64,000 bases of DNA from Vicia villosa (Eukaryota > Streptophyta > Magnoliopsida > Fabales > Fabaceae): positions 17,542,404 to 17,606,403 of the forward strand of contig NC_081183.1 of assembly GCF_029867415.1 (NCBI RefSeq). Direction: 5' to 3'. This document shows, one piece after another, positions 1 through 13,319 of the stretch (its first letter is position 1; every line of letters starts with the position of its first letter). The notes beneath the pieces were generated by a model that saw only the letters and a program-made list of their open reading frames with translations, made no database searches and had not been told where the DNA came from. A program made the translations under genes and the position numbers.

Positions 1-1224
1 AGCATATGCATTTCTGCATAATTATGCCATTTTGGATTGATCAACTATTTTGTGATTATTGACTATATTTTGATTATGTATTGTGTGACAAGTTTCCAGT
101 CATGTATGTTATGGTATCTATGTATTCTCATTTATGCTATATTTATCTTGATATTTTTGTTAAAATTGCGTGTTTGCGATAATTGGTATCATTGTTAGCT
201 GAAGATTTTGATATTATGATTCGAGAGACATGTTGGTTTTAATCATATAAAAGAGTTTTTGAGTTAAAAATATTGAGAGAAGGATAAAGAGTTTCGATTC
301 GATTTATAGTTGAAGATTGATCGAAATCATCAAAAGGATATTCTGAAGGAGGTATTTGTGAAATTCGAAGTAAGGGACTTCGATGGAGTGCTCTGGTGAA
401 GGTTTAATTCAGCATAAGTTTGAATTTTGAAACGGAACGTTTCAGCGTCACAACAAAGTATTTTTGAATTGAAACGAAGTGTTTTATAAGTTTTTGAATT
501 CAAATGAAGCGGATATTTGAAATTCGAGATGGCAAGCGTTCAAAGGCACGTGGAAGCAATCAAATGAAGATTTCTTGCATGATCAGAACGTGTCAGATGC
601 ATATAATAGGACCGTTAGGGTCGAATTAGTATAAATAGAAGTTCTAGTGTTAGGATTTAGTGTGTTCGCATAAAAAGTACTTATCACAAACATTCAAACT
701 ACCAAATGGATCGGGAAACGAATGATCACGAAGTGTACTTGTAAGAACATCATCATTTACTTTTCATTGCCTTCAATAAATCATTTCATATTTCCAGTTT
801 GTTCATTTCGAATCAAAACGTCTTTATTCTTCTTTAAAGTCTTTACTTTCTGCATTTGATTTTGTTTCACTCATAGTTTGCATAAGAAATCATAGTCTCT
901 GTTTATTTATTTCCTTAATATTCATATGTTTTCATTTGCGATCGAAACATGTCTTTAAAGTCATTTCTATCATTTTTTTAGAATTAAAGTTCATATATAT
1001 TTCGAAGTATCTACTACAATGTTTTGTTTTGTTATCCTTTTATCTTTTATAAGATCAATTCCAGAAACAAACAGTCAAATCATCCATAAATGTAATGACA
1101 CATGTCCTAGGATCAATCTAGTCGATCCTGCGAGTAACCAAAGAAATTAAGTAGAACATTTAGATTGAATCACTTAGTAGTTTGGAGGACTAGCGATTGT
1201 TTGTGTGAAAATCACGCGTAAACA
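1..1224 (+). repeat. 5' LTR (partial) of a Tat-lineage Ty3/gypsy retrotransposon
   Basis: The left edge lies outside the window. A TATA-like signal (tataaatag, about 631-639) would drive transcription into the gag frame. The LTR appears to end in CA at 1224. A tRNA-primer-site-like sequence (TTGGCACGCCCAGTGGGAC) starts three bases later at 1227. I did not assign the tRNA. The body holds no gene. The LTR call rests on its position just before a gag frame, the CA end and the primer site; no second LTR copy is in the window. Confidence 0.6.
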
Positions 1225-1302
1225 AATTGGCACGCCCAGTGGGACAGTGTCATTAACATTAGAATTTGCAGTAAAACTTTTCGATTGGGAATCTAATTGT
1301 GT

Positions 1303-4300
1303 TATATGAAACTGAGAAGTGGTAGAAAAACCAATCCAGATCAACCAATACCCAGACGAAAATATAGTAGAAATATGTCAGAGACTAATAACCAAGATGG
1401 AGGGCAAAATCCTCCACCAAGATTAGGCACTAATGTGTCTGTTTCGATAGGGACGTCTGGTCCAATCCCAAATACTCAACCCATTTCGATATCCACCAAC
1501 AATGCGGCCAATAATGGTTCCAATAACATGTCTTTAAATGTTTCGAATGCAATGGGACCAACTCCATCATATATGGGGACACAGACACAATTTTCACCAT
1601 CACAGAGGCCCTCATGATTTACTAGGCCTAGAGACCCTCTTTATGGAATGGCAACATCATTCATGTCAGGATTGCATAATGCATCCACATCTTCGTCACA
1701 ATTTGGTTCTGGGTTCGGAATGAATCAATTTGGAACAAATACACAAGGCACTAGAAGTCATAATACTTTACCTACACTAACCATTGATAATCAGAGGGCA
1801 TTTAGGAAATTGATGGATGATAGTAATCATGGAATGGTAGGAGTTTTAGCCCTTGAAATGAATAATATTTTCTCACCACTAATTCAAAACATCAATATGA
1901 CTAATAGAGAAAACCAAGAAAGTATGGCTCGAATAGCAAATTTCTTTACTGCCCCAGATGCGCCTAATAGGCGTAGACGAAACCTACCAGTTATTCGATG
2001 GGAAGAAGTTACTATAGACCATAATCCTTTGTTAGGACCAAATGTCGAACCACCACCCTTAAATCAGATACCTTTGATCCAAAGGGGCGAAGGGAGAAAT
2101 ATGGGGGCAAGGGTCGAACAACAAGAGGTCCCAGTAATGTAAGAACAACCCAGGAGAGTCATAATGGTGGATCGAAACCAAAATGCGGATGAAATGATAC
2201 ATATGGTTAGGAATGATAATATCATGATAGAAAATAACTTGACTGCCATTGTCGAAAGGATTATGACACAAAATGGCCTTAACACAGGATTTAGAAGACC
2301 AAATTACACATCTCCTATAGCAAATTTCATTGTACAAACTGAATTACCAAGGGGCGCCAAAGTCCCAAAATTCACCAAATTTGCTGGAGATACAAGTGAG
2401 TCAACAGTCGGACACATAGCCAAATATTTAACAGAGGCAGGGGACTTGGCTAATGATGAAAACCTTAGGATAAAGTATTTCCCAAGTTCTTTAACCAAGA
2501 ATGCTTTCACTTGGTTTACTACGTTGCCTCCTGGTTCGATCGATGCTTGGACCCATCTGGAGAGATTTTTCCATGAACAGTTTTACATGGGGCAATCGAA
2601 GATCAGTTTGAAAGAACTGGCTAGCATCAAGAGGAAATTCACATAGCCTATAGATGATTATCTAAATAGGTTCAGACTTTTGAAGTCTAGATGTTTTATT
2701 GTAGTCCCTGAACTTGAATTGGTCGAAATGGCCGCTGGTGGCCTAGACTATTCGATTAGAAAGAAACTAGATACCCAGTATGTGAGGGATATGGCCCAAC
2801 TTGCAGATAGAGTTCGATAGGTCGAACGTCTAAAAGCCGAAAAAGCTAGGGCTAATAAAAATCATAAGAAAGAGAGAATTACATACGTAGGGGCAGAGGA
2901 AGAAGAACTTGAATATTTTCCAGATTTCGACAAAATCGAAATAGACCTGGCTGAATTAAAACAAGCTCCCCCATACTCATGCAAATTATTAGTGCCTTCA
3001 AAAGGAGGAGATATAATAGAAAATGAAAAAAGTGATAAATATCCAAAGAAAGCATACACCTTCGACATAACGAAATGTGATGAAATATTTGATCTGCTTG
3101 TGAAAGATGGCCAATTAATTGTGCCTCCCAATGTTAAGATTCCCCCTTCAGATCAAAGAAAGAAACGAGTATTTTGCAAATTCCATAGTTTTTTAGGACA
3201 CAAAACCTCACAATGTGTTATTTTCAGGGATATGATACAAAAGGCAATCAAAGAAGGCAGGTTGAAATTTGCTGACAAACCAAAACTGAAAGTGGATTCG
3301 GATCCCCTCGATGTGTCCAACACAAATTACACTGAGCCGGTTTGCATGGGAGATGTCAACATGGTGGAAGTAAGGGATCATGCTGAGATACCAACTGTTG
3401 AGGTCAAAGAAGATGTCGAAGGAGCTCTTAGAGAGGATGAATACTATGTGTTGGTCGAAGTCCCAAAAGAAAAAGATTCAAATCTTTCAACTGAGGTTTC
3501 GACAAATGCATAAATGGTCATTTCCGAAGAATTTCAGGCTACTGAAGGCCAGAAGATTCCAGAGGAAGAACTAACTCAGGCCACTGAGGGATTGAGAAAG
3601 GAGTTCGAGAAAGTCCAAATAGCTGAGGAAAAAATCGAACCAATAAACATTGAAGGCTCAAAAAAGGAATTCGAATAGGCCAAAACTACTGAAAATAAGA
3701 TCGAATTAACTACTGAGGAGCCTAAACCAATGCCCCAACCTGAAATTTGGGATACTTTGGGACAACCTAGTGGGAAATATGATTATATGGTGAAGTATTC
3801 AGCCCCAGAGAGTTCGAAGATTCCACTCGAGAGTATCAAGCCAACGGGTTGGGAGGATCCTGTTTCTGATGACAAGGATTTGGATGTAAACACGGTGAAT
3901 GTTGAACATCCTTACTCAGAGATGGAGTAATTAGAGAGATGTCTGGAAAGAGAAAGATACCAGGAAAGGGAAGGTTATGCCAGGCGAAATGCTGGACTGA
4001 AGGAATACCTCATGGAATGCCATAGGGAGAATGATGCTATGCTGCTATGTCCTCGATGTAGTATTATCTGTAATCCAAGAATTGATGTTGAGTTCGAAGG
4101 GAAGATGAGGGTTCGAACAAGCGTCAATTGGCGCCAAGACAATCAACTATTTAGAGTGTTTCCAAGGCCAGGCGAAGGCCTTCTGGGTTTTTTGCTTCGA
4201 TGTTACAAATAAGGGACAAGATGTTTAATGTGTCCAAGATGCTCTGCCATTTATAATCAGCAAGTGGCTCAGACTTTCAAAAGAATCCCCTTTGCCACAT

Positions 4301-5373
4301 GTTGGAATCACAGGGAAAACAACCTGATGGGTAATGCATTAAGAGATAACAATGGCCATGTTCAGAGAAGGCCAGATAGTCCCTATCCAAAGGAGGCTCG
4401 AAGGGTGACGTTTAAAGTTCCAGCTGAGGTACCAACAGACAGATGGCTGCATGTCAAGAATGACAAAGGAAAAGACAGGAGCAAAGGAAATGACAAGGGT
4501 GGACGACACATAATAGCCTACAGAAGGCAATTCAACATGGCACGAAGGGAAGAAATAAGACTCGAAAATTACAAAGGGAAAGAACCCATGTCTAGGTCCC
4601 AGTGGCGTAGGTACCAAAGACTTAAGAAAGTTGGAAAAAAGGGTATTTTGACCAAAGAAGCTGCTTCGAGCAAGGAAAGATGGGAATCAAGCACAAATAA
4701 TCCTACGTCGAATGACCAGCCTGGTGGCAAACCCCCAGTTAGCAGACAGTTGTTCTCAACAAAAGCTAAAACAGAACCTGAAGATTACAACCCAAGTCCG
4801 GTGTATGACGAAGACATGCTCACAGACACTTTCGAATCTGAGGGTGAGTCTTCTCTGAACAATAATTGTAATATGGTGTCTGTACTGCCATGCGAATTCA
4901 GCAGGGATACAAAGATCGAAGTCTGTGAGGAGGATGATGCTGTCGAGATGACAAAACATAAACCTATATGCTATTATGTGATGGATAATGGTGTTGTCGA
5001 ACAACAGAATGCTTTCTTCGAATATCCAGATATGGGTATGAAGAATCATTTGAAGCCTTTGTTCATTAGGGCTAAGATTGGCCAGTATGGAGTAAATAAT
5101 TTTTTGGTCGATGGAGGTGCTGCAATCAACATCATGCCACACCTCACACTGAAGAAATTGGGAATGTCTGACAGTGTGATCAAGCCTCACAACATGGTGT
5201 TGTCGAACTACGAAGGGAAACTAGGGCATACCATGGGAGTTGTCCAGGTGGATCTTATGGTAGGTTTGGTTTCAAGGCCTACAATGTTCATGGTGATCGA
5301 AGCAAAGCCAAATTACAATTTACTATTGGGTAGAGAGTGGATCCATGGAGTGGGTGTTGTGCCATTGATAACA
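1303..5373 (+). pseudogene. gag-protease of a Tat/Ogre-type Ty3/gypsy element, broken by in-frame stops
   Basis: One continuous reading frame of about 1,357 codons, with no frameshift but eight premature stops (1615 TGA, 2140 TAA, 2644 TAG, 2818 TAG, 3511 TAA, 3676 TAG, 3928 TAA, 4210 TAA). It holds a retrotransposon gag core (about 2340-2800, FTWFTTLPPGSIDAW) and a Tat-type zinc-binding segment (about 3169-3280, CKFHSFLGHKTSQC). Near the C end is an aspartic protease (about 5110-5360) with DGGAAINIMP and LLLGREWIHGVG. This is the capsid and maturation part of a Tat-lineage polyprotein. RT and integrase are absent because the next element cuts it off just after the protease. Every premature stop could come from one C-to-T change in a Gln or Arg codon. 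It is dead as a protein. Confidence 0.85.
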
Positions 5374-7188
5374 TGAAAATATGTAGTATATTTTGCCTTT
5401 ATTTACATAAATTAAGTTGGTATTTTATATTATTATTTTATATTATTTTAGTATTACACAGGTATTTCTAATGTTTCAGGAAAATATCCGGAATTAATTG
5501 ACCAAGTATCAAATGAAGAAAAATCAATTGAAATTGGAAGATTTTATTAGAAGGGGTGCCAAATGCAAGAAATGGGTGCAAATGATAAAGAATAAGATAT
5601 TGTCCTAAGAGTGGACCTGGCCCAAAAACGTGACCCAAATAAAGGGAGACGATCGTCTCCAATGACAAGCAATAGATGAGACACACGTCTCAAGTATTAA
5701 GGAGGAAAAAGTCAAATGGAGACGCACGCCTCCTAAGAAGAAGGATTCAATTCCAACTTGCAACGGGTTGGAGACGCACGTCTCAAACTTCATGGTCAAC
5801 ATGGAATGATCGTGGCAGAGAGAGAGAAGGGAAAATAGTGATCATGAATTAGCTATAAAAAGGAACCCAAGTGAACTTTGCAAAGTTCGGAATTTTCTAG
5901 CCATAAACTTTACCTTTTCAGCATTTTTATTTCAAGAACAGCATTTTAATTTGAGCTTCTGTTTTCATTTTCATTTTACTAGTTTTAGTTTTAAGCCGAA
6001 ATTATTTTCTCACAACAATTTCTACACCGGAAATTGTTGTGTACTTTTCACTGATCTAACCTTACGTTAGATCTAAGTGCTTTTCATTCTTTGTTTTATT
6101 TTTCTTTCGATTCAAGAATTCCAAGAACAAACCCAATCGACTTGTGGTAGGGTGTTCCTGTTCAAATACTTGAAGATTGAGACTTGTTTGTGTTTCAAGA
6201 TTTAATTTAATTTCTGGTTCTTATTACTAGCTTTATTTACAGAATTAATATTTTGCATGATATTATCGTTATGTTGACATCTAGTATAATACCGTTTGTT
6301 TCATTATTGTTCGATCTGGTAAATTATATCATGTCTGGCTAAACCTTTTATATCGGTATGTAGAGTAATTTAATATTGGGATCCAAAAATAATCGGCCAT
6401 AATAATCTAAACTATTTTTGAGAAGCAAATCCACTCTTTTCTGATTAAATGTTTAATATGAATTTATAAAGGTTTTGAAAATCGATAAACGACGGTTTTA
6501 GATTTGAAAAGCCGACTAAGGTTAATATCAATAGAGCGAGAGTTTGAGGTATTTTAATCGGATAGTAAACATTTAACATAGGTTTTAATATCAGCGAGAG
6601 CGTATTACGATTTATTAAACTTTATTTTTATTTTCAAAAATTGCTTTTAAACCCTACGGGATAGCGAGAGCATACGTTAGGGAATAATAGCATAATTCTA
6701 GTCAACAGAGCGAGAGTTTGAGACATGATTTTTAAATAGATAAAGTTTGCATGAAAAAGAGATTTTATTTAAACCAATTAAGTTCAAAAAGTGTTTTTAA
6801 GTACCTAACGGGTTAAGTGACAACATAAATTAGGATTAGATCACGATCAATTTAGGAAAAAGAGAGTTTTACAAAAGAGGTCTTTGATTAATTGGTTTCG
6901 AATAGAGGATTTGAGTAAAATGATATTAGGCCAGTGAAAATTCGGATACCCCAAGTTAGATGAAATACATACCGATATTAGCTTATTATTATTGTTTCAA
7001 TTAGATCTAAGTTTTATATTCCCATTAATCCCCCAAAAACAGATATTCATTAGCCTTAGCTATATATAGTAACTAGGATAGCGGTAACTTGATTATAAGT
7101 CCCTGTGGGATCAATAATCTTTTATATTACTTGACAGGACTGTGCACTTGCAGTCTATAGATTTTGTAGTCATATAAAGTCGCAATCA
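5366..7188 (+). repeat. 5' LTR of an Athila-lineage element
   Basis: Ends in ATCA at 7188, immediately before the Athila-type primer site. The start is uncertain; TG at 5366 is the best candidate because the Tat protease homology stops there. A TATA box (gctataaaaagg, about 5846) is preceded at 5640-5785 by four imperfect palindromes of the form GAGACG..CGTCTC. No other LTR copy of this family lies in the window, so the 5' boundary cannot be fixed. The AT-rich stretch at 5377-5470 has no gene. Confidence 0.6.
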
Positions 7189-7193
7189 AGTTT

Positions 7194-7211
7194 TTGGCGC
7201 CGTTGTCGGGG
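7194..7211 (+). promoter_or_regulatory. Retroelement primer-binding site (tRNA-Asp type)
   Basis: TTGGCGCCGTTGTCGGGGA follows the LTR end by about five bases. This is the well-known plant Athila/Tat primer site complementary to the 3' end of tRNA-Asp, with a single difference from the usual TGGCGCCGTTGCCGGGGA. It marks the start of minus-strand cDNA synthesis. Confidence 0.8.
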
Positions 7212-7287
7212 ACTTATTTTAAGTTAATACCGTAACTCGTCGTTACACCGTATAGACCAAGGCATTTCTTTCCCTTTTCTTCCGTGT

Positions 7288-10200
7288 ATGCCAAATACTC
7301 GCTCACCAGGCGAACCTTTGCCTATACAAATCTACGATATCGAGCGTTATCTTAGAATAAGACGCCGAATTCAAGAATATCGTATTCTTCATAATCTTCC
7401 TCCGATTACTCTTCCTGAAGTTCCCGAGATTGTCGAAGAACCAAAAATGGCCGAACCACCTTGACCCCGTCCTCTAAAGGATTTCGCAGTCCCGTCTCAA
7501 GCGGAACCTCATAACAACATTGCCTCCCCCGCTATCAACCGAAACGATTTTGAGTTGAAGCATTCGCTCCTGTCAGCCGTTCAACAGAACCAGTTCTCTG
7601 GTGCTCCGACTGACGACCCAAATCTTCATCTGTCAGTGTTTGTGCAGTATGCAAACACTGTAAAAGCGAATGGCGTTAACCCTGAGGCGATACGATTACG
7701 TCTTTTTCCTTTCTCTCTCAGAGATCGAGCTCGTGCTTGGCATCAATCTCTTCCTTCTAACTCAATCACCACTTGGGACGAGTTAAAGAGAGTCTTTTTG
7801 GCTAGATATTTCCCACCAAGCAAAACTGCTATGTTGCGAGCTAACATCAATGGTTTCAAGCAAAGAGAAAACGAATCACTTTTCGAGGCGTGGGAACGTT
7901 ATAAAGACATGCTTAAAATCTGTCCCCACCATGGTATAGAAGAATGGTTGATCATTCACACCTTCTACAATGGTCTCTTGTATAACACAAGAATGACTAT
8001 AGACGCTGCAGCTGGTGGCGCTCTAATGGATAAACCGTATAATGAAGCCTATTAGCTCATCGAAAGCATGGCACAAAATCACTACCAATGGGGAAGCGAA
8101 AGAGCTACTATGGAAAAATATCACACGAAGGGCGCAATGGTTGAAGTGAATAGTTTAGACCAAGTTAACGCAAAAGTGGAAGCCCTAACCCAGAAGTTAG
8201 AAAACCTAACCACAACTCCTGCAGCCACCGTGGCTCAAGTTGCTCAAAACTGCGATCTATGTGGACTTCAGTCGCACTTTGCTCCAGAATGTCCACTCTT
8301 AACAGGAGTTCCAGCTGAGCAAACGAATTACGTACAGGGAAATCCTTATAGCAATACCTATAACCCTGGTTGGAAGAATCATCCAAACTTTTCTTATAAG
8401 AGTAACAACGCTTTATATGCTCCTGGGCAAGCTCCCTCTACTCCACCCGATTATTCAAAAACTCCTAATCATCCTAATAATGGTCCTAATACTTCCAACG
8501 TTCCTAGGAAATCAAATCTCGAGATTATGATAGAAAGTTTCATTGTGTCTCAATCTCAAATTAATAAGGGTTTTGAAAATCAAAACATACACACTAATGA
8601 ACAGATGAAACAAACCAATGATCAGCTAAAACATTTATCCAACAAAATTGATGCATTAGCAACTCATAATAAGACGTTAGAAACTCAAATCACTCAAGTA
8701 GCACAACAGCAGGCGGCTATAGCTGCCCCAGCTGGCTCATTTCCTGGACAACCTCAACCAAATCCTAAAGGACACGTAAATGCTGTAATCCTAAGAAGTG
8801 GAACCAACTATGATGGACCTGCAGATCCTAGGATTGATAATTCGGCCATGAGACAAAACCCTATCAAACAAACAGAAAAGAAAGATAAACCTGAGGAAGA
8901 AAGTAAGAAAGATACTGATAATGAGGCCGTTGAAAAAGAAGAACCTTATGTGCCTCCACCTCCTTATAAACCACCCATTCCTTATCCTCAAAGACTAGCT
9001 AAGACTAAAAACGTAGGACAATTCAAAATATTTGTAGAACTTCTGAAACAATTAAATGTTACAATTCCTTTCACAGAAGCAATAACTCAAATGCCATCCT
9101 ACGCAAAAAATTTAAAAGATATACTATCTAACAAGAAAAAGTTGGAGGATAACGAAAATGTTACACTTACTGCTGAGTGTAGCGCGATAATTCAAGATGA
9201 GATGCCTCCTAAACTCAAAGATCCTGGTAGTTTCTCTGTACCTTGCGTAATTGGAAAATTTGTCATCGATAAAGCCTTGTGCGATTTAGGAGCTAGCATC
9301 AGTGTAATGCCTCTATCCATATGCTCAAAACTCGATATGGGAGCATTAACACCAACTAAAATGTCTGTTCAACTAGTTGACCGTTCTGTCAAATATCCTG
9401 TAGGAATTTTAGAGAACGTCCCTATTCGAATATGACAATTCTTCATCCCAACTGACTTTATAATTATGGATATACGAGAAGACGCTACCACACCTATTAT
9501 TTTAGGAAGACCATTCTTAGCAACTGCAGGCGCAATCATTGATGTAAAACGAGGGAAATTAACTTTCGAAGTAGGAGAAGAGAAAATTGAATTCATCCTT
9601 TCCCAATTTCTTAATACTCCTGCGATAAATGACACTTGCTATTTTATGGATATCGTTGATGAATGCATAAAAGAATCAGAAATCGAAAATACTGAATTGC
9701 TTGACGAATATTTAAACGATAATCTCAACCAATGTCCAGCTGTTACACTCGATCCAACACAAAATCTAAAGAAACCATCCTTAGACCTCAAAACACTTCC
9801 TAAAAATCTAAGATATGAATTCCTAGACATAGATCTCGAACGACCCATTATAGTAAATGCGGAACTAGGAAAAGATGAAATTGAGAAATTACTACATATC
9901 TTAAGAAAATATCCAACCGTTCTAGGATATAACATTAGCGACCTTAAAGGGATAAGTCCCCCGCTTTGTATGCATCGCATAATGATGGAAGAAGACTCCA
10001 AAACATCTAGGGAACATCAGAGAAGATTAAATCCGATAATGAGTGAGGTGGTACAAAAGGAAGTATTGAAACTGTTAGAGGCTGGAATCATTTACCCGAT
10101 ATCCGATAGCAAATGGGTTAGTCCTGTACACGTAGTACCCAAGAAAGGAGGTGTAACTGTCATAAAAAACGAAAAAGGTGAAACCATAACTAAACGTGTC

Positions 10201-11166
10201 GAATCAGGTTGGAAAATGTGTATCGATTATAGAAAACTTATCAAGGCAACTCGAAAAGACCATTTCCCTTTACCTTTCATAGATCAAATGTTAGAACGTC
10301 TAGCTCGACATTCTCATTTCTGCTATTTAGATGGTTATTCAGGTTTCTTTCAAATACCAATTCACCCCGACGACCAAGAAAATACGACCTTTACCTGCCC
10401 CTTTGGAACCTTCACCTATATACGAATGCCGTTTGGCCTGTGTAATGCTCCTGCTACCTTTCAAAGATGTATGATGGCAATATTCGCCGATTTTTTAGAC
10501 AACATTATGGAAGTATTCATGGACGATTTTTCCGTATGCGGACAAAGTTTCGAAGAATGTCTAGAAAATCTTGAAAAAGTCTTGGAACGATGTGTTAAAG
10601 TAAACTTAGTACTAAATTGGGAAAAATGTCACTTTATGGTCCAAGAGGGAATTGTTCTGGGACACATCATATCCAACAGAGGGATTGAAGTAGATAAAGC
10701 AAAAATCAAAGTCATTGAAAACCTTCAGCCTCCGAAAACTATTAGAGAAATCAGAAGCTTTTTAGGACATGCTGGTTTTTACCGACGGTTCATAAAAGAT
10801 TTCTCTAAGATAACTAAACCGTTAACGGAATTATTAATGAAAGACGCTGAATTTATCTTCGACGAAAAATGCTTAGAAGCATTTAAAACACTTAAACAAG
10901 CTTTAATCTCCGCGCCTATCATGCAACCACCTGACTGGAACGAACGCTTCGAAATAATGTGTGACGCAAGCGATTATGCTGTCGGGGCTGTTTTAGGACA
11001 ACGAAAAGATAAAAAACTCCACGTCATATATTATGCAAGTAGAACCTTAGACGAAGCACAAATGAATTAAACTACAACTGAAAAAAAAACTTTTAGCCGT
11101 AGTATTCGCGTTAGATAAATTTTGTTCTTACCTGGTGGGATCTAAAATAATTATCTATACAGACCA
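7288..11166 (+). pseudogene. Athila-lineage gag-protease-RT (5' portion), disrupted
   Basis: Frame from ATG 7288. Gag has the Athila signature around 7720-7960 (RARAWHQSLPSNSITTW, YFPPSKTAMLR, EAWERYKDMLKICPHHG). A zinc knuckle follows at about 8251 (CDLCGLQSHFAPEC). The protease lies at about 9265-9330 (DLGASISVMP). Reverse transcriptase spans about 10030-10700 with the catalytic FMDDF near 10515, and RNase H starts near 10960 (CDASDYAVGAVLG). Stops at 7462 (TGA), 8053 (TAG), 9433 (TGA) and 11068 (TAA), then a small indel in an A-run near 11083, make it non-functional. At 11166 a minus-strand LTR element interrupts the RNase H frame; the same frame resumes at 18746. Confidence 0.9.
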
Positions 11167-13319
11167 TGTAACACCCTTCTAAACCCCACGGAAATTAATA
11201 AAATAATTTTCAGAGTAAAACATGAAAACAAGGGTGCCACAATTCAATTTAGAACAAACTATCACAAATTCATTGTCATGCTTTCACTAAGGAACAATCT
11301 GTCATAATACACAAACATCTCATGTTTACACAGCGGAGAATTCATCATACGGATAAGCATAACATCATCTATGCAATATCCCACATAATCTAATACAACA
11401 ACATGATAGAGTATCATCATAAAACTCTAATCTAACGTTCCCCCAGTGTTACAATATCAGAGCATGACACCGACGCTATACTAAACAAACTGACTCATGA
11501 GCTAATCCTCACCGAGCCAAAAGCCGCTACTCGCCAATCTGAAATCATCAAAGTAAGGGTGAGTCTCATCACAGTTAACAAATATTATTGCATCTTAAAT
11601 AACAACACATCATAGTTATATTATTCACCCAATTCATCATATTCAGATTATCAGGAACATCTATCATTTACACAAACATCAACAGAACACATCTTTCAAG
11701 CAGACCATCATACTCAACATTAATCCAACAAAACACACAAACAACACATCATCAATATTTATAACACTGGAATACATCCAATCATGTTATAAAAGTATGC
11801 ATATGTATGAACTGACACTATGCATGTGGTACCAACCTCGTCAAATGGGAATAACCCATGACCGATCCAACATCATCCAGATACGGCCCTGCCAGCACAG
11901 ATTCCTCACAATGGGAATCATGCCCTTCACTGATCCAACACACCCTTATGGATACAGTATCATCAATGCACATGAATGAATGCAACATATACAACATACT
12001 TATACCATCGTCAAGTCTAATGAGTAACATCATCAAATACTCATTTCATCATCATCATTAACATCATCATCATCAAAGTATGTTTATATACATTAGCATC
12101 ATTCAATACAATCAATCATCATCATCATCATCATCATTAAAGAACATACATGTGTCCACATCAATCATCATCATTAATAAGAAGAACACACATGTACCCA
12201 CATCATTCCAATACAATCAATCAACATCATACAATTCTCTACAAATCATCACATCATAATGTTTTCAAAATAACAACTCATATTGTCACATGTCATCATA
12301 TATGTCAACAATATATCATCCAATTAAACAAATCATCACATGACTAATATTTCCACATAGCATGTATTTTAACATATCTCATCACTTATATGTACAATAC
12401 ATCAATCACCAAGAAATAAAATCATACTTAAAAATAATTGGATCCACACCTCATTTTATCATTTAAACACGTAGGTTATCTCATAAGATTCATCGTGCTC
12501 GAAACGACACTAAAAACGGACCTACGGTTCGAAAGTTACACATCATTTAACTTTCCCAAGAAAACAACTAACGCTACAGTACGCGGCGCGACCAAGACTA
12601 CGCGGCGCGACCTGAAGCCATACCAACACGTTCGCGGCGCCAACTCATGGACGCGGCGCGATGCGAGGAAAAGTACGCCTTCGCGGCGCCAACACTAGGA
12701 CGCGGCGCGAACTGGCGATTTCATAGATTTTCGGGTCTGCGTCAGACCTGCGATTTGACTCAATTTGAGTCCAAAACCGACTCTAAACATCATATACAGG
12801 CAGCTAATCATCAATTGCATCATTATTCATCATCACACATCAAAACAACACATAATCAACCAATAATCCATTGCAATTTTCATCAATTCATAACCTCCCT
12901 AAACCTAACATATGACCCAATTGACTCAACAACATCCCTAATCAATATTATTATCTAAGAACACGATAATAGATGATAACCAGAGAGTCCCCCCTTACCT
13001 TAGCCAAGAGTTCTTGATCTTTGGTCCTCTCCTCCTTGTTTCCTCTTTACGTTCCTCAGCTCTTCTCTTCCACTTCTCATCTTTCACGTTCTGACTCCTT
13101 TTTCCTCATTTTCCAATTTTCCTTATTATTTTATAAAATAAGCCTTAATTGGAACAAGACCTTTTACTAACATAGCACCCCCCCCTCTTTACTAACACCA
13201 CACTTGGCCCAATAGCCTATCTCATATTTCTTTCCAAATAATTCCACAAAATACTGAATAATTCCAAATAATAATTTAATTTCCAATTAAATTAAATTTA
13301 GAAAGTATGGGGTGTTACA
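11167..13319 (-). repeat. 3' LTR of the Tekay-like element
   Basis: 2153 bp, identical to the right copy except for two bases that I noticed. It contains ATC/TCA-rich low-complexity DNA around 12040-12180. It also has six copies of a CpG-dense decamer (gcggcgc core) at 12582-12710, arranged in pairs 19 bp apart. The short open frames inside recur in the other LTR and are not genes. Confidence 0.92.

Noticed and set aside
12040..12180. Repeated ATC/TCA triplets, considered as a CRISPR-like or satellite array
   Set aside because: Irregular simple-sequence repeats without unit-spacer structure; part of an LTR in a plant genome.
11797..12958. Cluster of short open frames (histidine/serine-rich), repeated at 17223-18384
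   Set aside because: They lie inside the two LTRs, overlap in several frames and on both strands, and come from ATC-rich low-complexity DNA; identical copies simply reflect LTR identity.
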